Shown here piece by piece: positions 59,616-64,000 of a DNA stretch of 64,000 nt. The translations under genes and the position numbers were made by a program. The stretch spans positions 2,232,001-2,296,000 of the forward strand of contig OZ017746.1 in assembly GCA_963969365.1 (NCBI GenBank), in the 5' to 3' direction. Origin of the DNA: Asterochloris sp. CNOR1 (Eukaryota; Chlorophyta; Trebouxiophyceae; Trebouxiales; Trebouxiaceae). The notes beneath the pieces were generated by a model. The model saw only the letters and a program-made list of their open reading frames with translations. It was not told the origin of the DNA and made no database searches. Each line of letters opens with the position of its first letter. Within the stretch, counting starts at the first letter, position 1.

Positions 59616-62600
59616 CTAGAACAGGCCAAACAGGCGGCGCCGCTTGCCACTGGGAGCGGCGGCGGCAGGTGAGACGCAGGCAGAGCTGAGCTCAGTAGGG
59701 CAGGGCACTGCATAACAGCTAGCTGAGGTGATGGGCTGGCCTGCAGCAGGGCAGAAGGCTGCATCCATGGGCGTGAGCGCCGCGTCCAGCAGTGCACATG
59801 TTGTGTTCCTAGTGGTGACACCCATGCCGCAAGTAGCGTTGCAGCCGCTCCATGGCCCTGTCACCCAAGTGGTGGAGCACAGCGCCAGCGTGCTGATGGG
59901 CACAGATGTCAATGCCAATGGGGTGGCGGGAGACGCCGTGGAGCGTGGTGGCCCCGTAACAAACACGTCCTTCACTGCTGAGGGACCTCTGAGCACAGCT
60001 GTGGTGGCTGGGGCAGCCGTGGTGTTCACAGCTGTGGTGGCTGGGGCAGCTGTGGTGTTCACAGCTGTGGTGGCTGGGGCAGCCGTGGTGTTCACAGGGG
60101 CTCCTGTGGGTACGGCTGATGCCACTGTGCTGGTTGTAGGGCCTGCTGGGCTGGTCGTCGTCACAGGCGTCTGTGGAGATGTGCTGCAGTCAACAATGGT
60201 TATACTTTCAGTCAACCAGCCCCAGCCCCAGGTGCCAAATTTGTCATGCGCTGCACAGCCTGGGACCTTCCAGCATGAACATTATTATGTTCCACTGATA
60301 TGCAGTGGGCAGGCCCCACAGTGCAGAGGCTGGTTGCACCTGGGAGGCAGGGGTGGGGGGGAAGGTGATGTGGTGGTTGTGGGAGCTGCTGTGGTTGTGG
60401 TAGGTGCTGCAATGGTGGTGGGGGTCGCTGTGGTTGTGGTGGGTGCTGCAGTGGTGGTCGTGGGCACAGGCGTAGGTGGAGGTGGGCTGCAGGCAAACAC
60501 TGGGTTCAGCACAGTAAGACACGCTTTGCTGCTGCTGGAAGCATGAAGAGGCAACTGCCAATCCATGATGGCCTCAGCCTCAATCAGCTGCCGCAGACTT
60601 CCTGTCTCATGCTGCCAAGTCTGCCAGCGGGTCAGGGCTGGCCTCCAACATGGCTGTGCACCAACACCTGCATACCTGGGGGGCGGGGGTGGGGGAGAAG
60701 GTGACTTGGTGGTTGTGGGAGCCGCCGTGGTCGTGGTGGGCGCTGCAGTGGAGGTCGTGGGGGGGGCAGTGGTTGTGGTGGGCGCTGCAGTGGTGGTCGT
60801 GGGCGCTGGTGTTGGTGGGGTTGGGCTGCAGGCAACAGGTACCTGCAGTGCTTGTTTGCACTCCTGCAAAGCCCCCCCACCACCTCACCAGACAAGCAAG
60901 CCCTGCTTGCCAGAAGCACACAGCTCTTTGTCCTCCTCCTGACAGTGCACAGCTCCAGTGCCAGCCCACCTGGGGGGGGGCGGAGGTGGAGGTGAGGGAG
61001 ATGGTGGCCCGGTGCTTGGAGCGACTGTGGTAGTCGTAGGCACAGGTGTTGGCGGTGGTGGGCTGCAGGCAAACAAGGGGGCTCAGCGCCCCGCGCTGCC
61101 AAGGGAAACATGCCAGCATGCAAGGTGATCCTGGTTGCAACTCCCTTCCCTGCGTTACAAGCAAACCAGCCCCTGCTGACAGATACGCTGCCCGAAGATA
61201 ACCAGCATGCAGGCAGGATGACCTCACATCATGGCAGCATGATTGACAGTATCAGCTCACCTGGGTGGCGTTGGTGGAGGAGGAGGTGGTGAGGACCGCG
61301 GTGGAGGTGGGCTGGGTGGAGGCGGTGAAGGAGGAGGAGGTGAGGACCGCGGCGGAGGTGGGCTGGGTGGAGGCGATGGCGGGCTGCACAGCAGCAGGAA
61401 ACTTTGGGACTTCTCCATCAGCATCAGCTGTGTGTATGTTATGTGGCATAAGATGCTAGCAGCAGAGTTGTGCGTGTGAGTGTGCTAGGGACCACAGGCC
61501 ATGCAGCACTTCCTGGCACAGCAGCGGGACAACACCTTGAGTGTCAAGGGCAATAGAACTGCTGAGCGATCTGAGCTGCACAAGGATGCCATATTCAACT
61601 CTCTACCTGGCTGGCTGTGGAGTTGGTGGTGGCGGCGGGCTTGGTGGAGGTGGGCTAGGCGGACTGGGCGGCGGTGGGCTGCAGGATGACCAGAAGAGTG
61701 TCAGCTCAGTGCAATGCATATGAAACAAACCAACAGTTGACATGAGCTCAGCGCCCCTGAGAATTGAGCAAAGCCATAGCAGTGCTGCAGCGCAGCACAG
61801 GACGCGCATGCAAGCAGGGTGATCCTCTACCTGGGTGGGCTTGGCGGAGGCGGACTAGGCGATGGTGGAGGCGGGCAAAGGTTGCAGGTGGCAGGGCATG
61901 TCCGCCTGCAGGAGGAGCGTCTAAGATGTGTGAGAGGCTTGGCAGCAGGAGGCAGCCAGGGTGACCTTGAGACACAGCATCATATGGAATGCAGCCTATT
62001 GACCGAGGTGCCTGTCAGCAACACACCAGGCAGCATGGCTCCATCTGCCCCTCATCACACAAGCAGGTCCCTTGCAGCATCCCCACAGCGGCTGGCGACG
62101 GCTCACCTCAGGAAGGCGCCAACCTCGCCGCTCAGGCCGCAATCGTTACTGCCGCCGGTGAGGCTGTCACAGATATGGGTGCAGTCCGGGCTGAGGTCCT
62201 GGCAGCCACCGCTGGGCCCAGGCACAGAGGCAGGATAGGTGGTGCTGAGCGGGCCAGGCGCGGGGGCTGAGGCAGACGGCACGGCATTGCTGGTGCCAGT
62301 GGCAGGCGAGCTGGGAGTCCCTTCTGTGAGGGGGGGCAAGCTTAGCAGTGGCAGCTGCGGCTCAGGCTCAGCTGTCTGCCCAGGAGGTGGCGGGGAGACG
62401 CCGGCCGCAGTGGGGACCGCAGGCGGGGAGACGATCCCGGCTGTCAGAACCTGGAAGGGCGTTGGGCATCGGTTGCAGGTGATGTTGCAGAAGGCGGTCA
62501 TGGATGGCTGTGTGCACGCCCCCATGGCCAACTGCAGCAACGACAGGCAGTTCCTTTCAGGCAGTGCAGACGACGAGACTGGTTGGACGAAGCCTTCTGA

Positions 62601-64000
62601 GCTGCTCAATGCAATTGGGCAGCCTGCATGCTGGGGGCGGCAAGGCAGGATTGGTCAATAGTGCACTGCAGGGCTGCCAAGGACCCCTGCTCAAGCAGCT
62701 CACTGCACTGCTCTTACCTGCTTGGCACAGCTGTAGTCTGAGCCTGGTGGTGGGACGTCAACGCAGTCATTGCTTGGGGATGGGCTTCTTTGTGGGCCTG
62801 GAGACTGTGAAGTTGCCATTGGGCTGCCTGGGGGAGAAGGAGTTGGCGCTGCTGTCACAGGAGTGACAGCTGGGCTGCTGCGAGTGGGAATAGAAGCAGC
62901 AGGAGTGCCTGATGGGCTGCTGGTCAGCAGCGGCCTTGGAGGCCCCGCCTGTGTACCAGCAGGGGAGCCTGCTGGGATACTGGTGATGGCAGGCGAGGCT
63001 GGTGCTGCTGTGAGGGGGTTGGCACCTGTTGAGTTGCTGCTTGGCAGTGGGCTTGGCACCTTTGTGACAGCAGGGTTGCCTGCTGGGCTCTCAGTGAGGG
63101 CAGGCGAGGTTGGTGATCCTGTGACGGGTGGGGCGCTACCTGGCAGGAGGCTTGGAGCCTTTGTGGCAGCAGGGGTGCCTACTGGACTGCCGTTGATGGG
63201 TGAGCTCGGGGATGTTTTGCTCTGAGTGCCTGCGGTGATGGGAGGTGAGCCTGACGCTGGGCTGCTGGGGACTGTGGGGGAGCTTGATGCTGGTGTCACA
63301 GGAGTGGCCCCTGCTGGGCTGCTGCTTGGTGGCAAGGTTGGAGCTAATATGGCAGCAGTGGTGCTTGCTGGGCTGCCTGTAAAGGCAGGCAAGCCTGGCG
63401 CTGGTGTGACAGGCATGCCAGCTGGGCTGCTGCTGGTGGAAGGTGAGCCTGGTGCACTGGTGGTGCCTGCAGGGGTGCCTGCTTGGCTGCCACTGTTGGC
63501 AGGTGCGCCTGGCGCTGGTGTCACAGACGTGCCTGGTGCGGAAGTGATGGCAGCAGGCGTGCCTGCTGGGCTGCTGGTGACTGCAGGTGAGCCTGGTGCT
63601 GTTGTCACAGGAACGCCAGCTGGGCTGCCACTGCCAGTGGTGGGCGGACCGGGCAAAGATGTGGGACTGCCTGGCAGTGGGCTGGTTGCTGTGGCAGCAG
63701 GAGTGCCTGCTGGGCTGCTAGTGGAGGACACGGGCGCTGCTGGGCTGCTGCTGGTGGCAGCAGGCAAGCCTGGTGTTGCTGTGGTGGTGGATGTTGCTGC
63801 TGTGCTGGTGGCCAGTGAGGGGGCAGCTGTGGTGGATGGAGCAGCGAAGGATGTGATGGGTGCAGCTGATGTGGTTGTTGGGGCGGTTGTGGTGGTGGAT
63901 GGTGCTGCCGTGCTGGTGGCCAGTGAGGGGGCAGCTGTGGTGGATGGAGCAGCGAAGGATGTGATGGGTGCCGTTGATGTAGTTGTTGGGGCGGTTGTGG
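59616..64000 (-). CDS. Secreted/cell-wall Pro-Thr-rich protein with ShKT and TSP1 domains, 5' end outside window
   Basis: Extracellular matrix-type protein; precise role unknown. Exons (-): >64000-62718, 62531-62107, 61905-61831, 61678-61607, 61383-61261, 61062-60970, 60825-60676, 60486-60340, 60183-59616; all phases fit. The first visible exon is a long Ser/Thr/Ala/Pro/Gly mucin-like repeat region. It is followed by an ShKT-like cysteine module, NDCVDVPPPGSDYSCAKQ joined to LAMGACTQPSMTAFCNITCN-RC, and a second Cys-rich segment (GCQDLSPDCTHICDS ... RTCPATCNLC). Five purely Pro/Thr/Ser exons follow, then a terminal exon with a thrombospondin type-1 repeat (WVTGPWSGCNATCGMGVTTR ... CYAVPCP) and a basic end, KRRRLFGLF. 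Proline-rich blocks like SPPPPSPP suggest hydroxyproline glycosylation, as in pherophorins and extensins. A signal peptide would lie beyond the right edge. Confidence 0.82.
59998..60096 (-). repeat. 33-bp coding tandem repeat, three copies
   Basis: Units at 59998, 60031 and 60064 (+ coordinates) encode NTTAAPATTAV three times on the minus strand, upstream of the TSP1 repeat. One base differs in the middle copy. Confidence 0.92.
62850..63770 (-). repeat. Degenerate roughly 60-bp repeats, mucin-like region
   Basis: Minus-strand translation repeats variants of SPAGTPA.T.APGSPA about every 18-22 residues. The repeats are diverged, unlike the 108-bp units next to them. Confidence 0.75.
63781..64000 (-). 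repeat. 108-bp coding tandem repeat, two copies visible
   Basis: GCTGGTGGCCAGTGAGG recurs with a 108-bp spacing (GCC at 63811 and 63919). The near-identical copies encode a 36-residue Thr/Ala/Pro/Ser unit (SLATSTAAPSTTTTAPTTT-like). The second copy runs into the window edge, so more copies may follow. Confidence 0.85.

Noticed and set aside
59728-60546. 272-codon Val/Gly/Ala-rich plus-strand frame
   Set aside because: Antisense of the TSP1 exon and a Pro/Thr exon; the minus strand holds the recognisable domain and consistent splice sites.
62770-63225. Gly/Val-rich plus-strand frame
   Set aside because: Antisense shadow of the Ser/Thr/Pro repeat exon on the minus strand.
1-64000. Horizontally acquired bacterial island, prophage, transposon or CRISPR
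   Set aside because: All recognised genes are intron-rich and eukaryotic. No transposase, reverse transcriptase, terminal repeats or spacer array was seen. RbfA-like, pfkB and LOG genes have bacterial relatives but are intron-split like their neighbours.
1-64000. tRNA, rRNA or snRNA genes
   Set aside because: No cloverleaf with conserved A/B boxes and no rRNA-like stretch was noticed by eye; a covariance search was not possible.

Overview
This is a window of nuclear DNA from a eukaryote, most likely a green alga (chlorophyte; a trebouxiophyte-type genome is my guess). The sequence is GC-rich by eye and gene-dense. Every gene is cut into many short exons by GT-AG introns whose 3' ends are nearly all (C)TGCAG. 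The protein set is plant/green-lineage: SUVH-type histone methyltransferase, PPi-dependent phosphofructokinase beta, LOG-like protein, FHA-PP2C resembling KAPP, plant-type ATP synthase 24 kDa subunit. No prokaryotic operon, CRISPR array, rRNA, tRNA or transposon was recognised. Long uninterrupted frames are mostly chance frames in GC-rich DNA, so gene models were built by joining exons whose splice phases agree and whose translations match known families.

Layout, left to right: (1) + SUVH-like SRA/SET methyltransferase, 5' end unresolved (to 7038); (2) + triple-KH RNA-binding protein (7412-10995); (3) - carotenoid cleavage dioxygenase (11861-16452); (4) - organellar phenylalanyl-tRNA synthetase (16664-20840); (5) + pfkB sugar/nucleoside kinase (21349-23962); (6) + LOG-like phosphoribohydrolase (about 24173-26345); (7) - EI24-like membrane protein (26404-28391); (8) - ribosomal protein eL15 (28566-30050); (9) + small single-TM protein of unknown function (about 30359-31324); (10) - ATP synthase 24 kDa-like subunit (31398-33532); (11) + 26S proteasome RPN8 (34126-37041); (12) + PFP beta (37422-41486); (13) + RCC1-repeat protein (41949-44260); (14) + alpha/beta hydrolase (about 44650-47153); (15) - RbfA-like organellar ribosome factor (47254-48886); (16) + membrane-anchored FHA-PP2C phosphatase (about 48928-56445); (17) - MOB1 (56998-58720); (18) - secreted Pro/Thr-rich ShKT + TSP1 protein, running off the right edge (59616->64000).

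For twelve genes (3, 4, 5, 7, 8, 10, 11, 12, 13, 15, 17 and the exons of 2) all exon phases close exactly, so those models are strong. Neighbours are functionally unrelated housekeeping genes. They are arranged as tight convergent pairs (58, 73 and 100 bp apart) and short divergent pairs that probably share promoters.

The most unusual points are: several GC-AG introns, mostly with the donor AG|GCAAGC; a tandem set of six phase 2-2 Pro/Thr-rich exons in the secreted protein; a KAPP-like FHA-PP2C architecture; large insertions in the carotenoid dioxygenase; and duplicated splice-site segments inside an intron of the LOG gene. I see no convincing undescribed multi-gene system.
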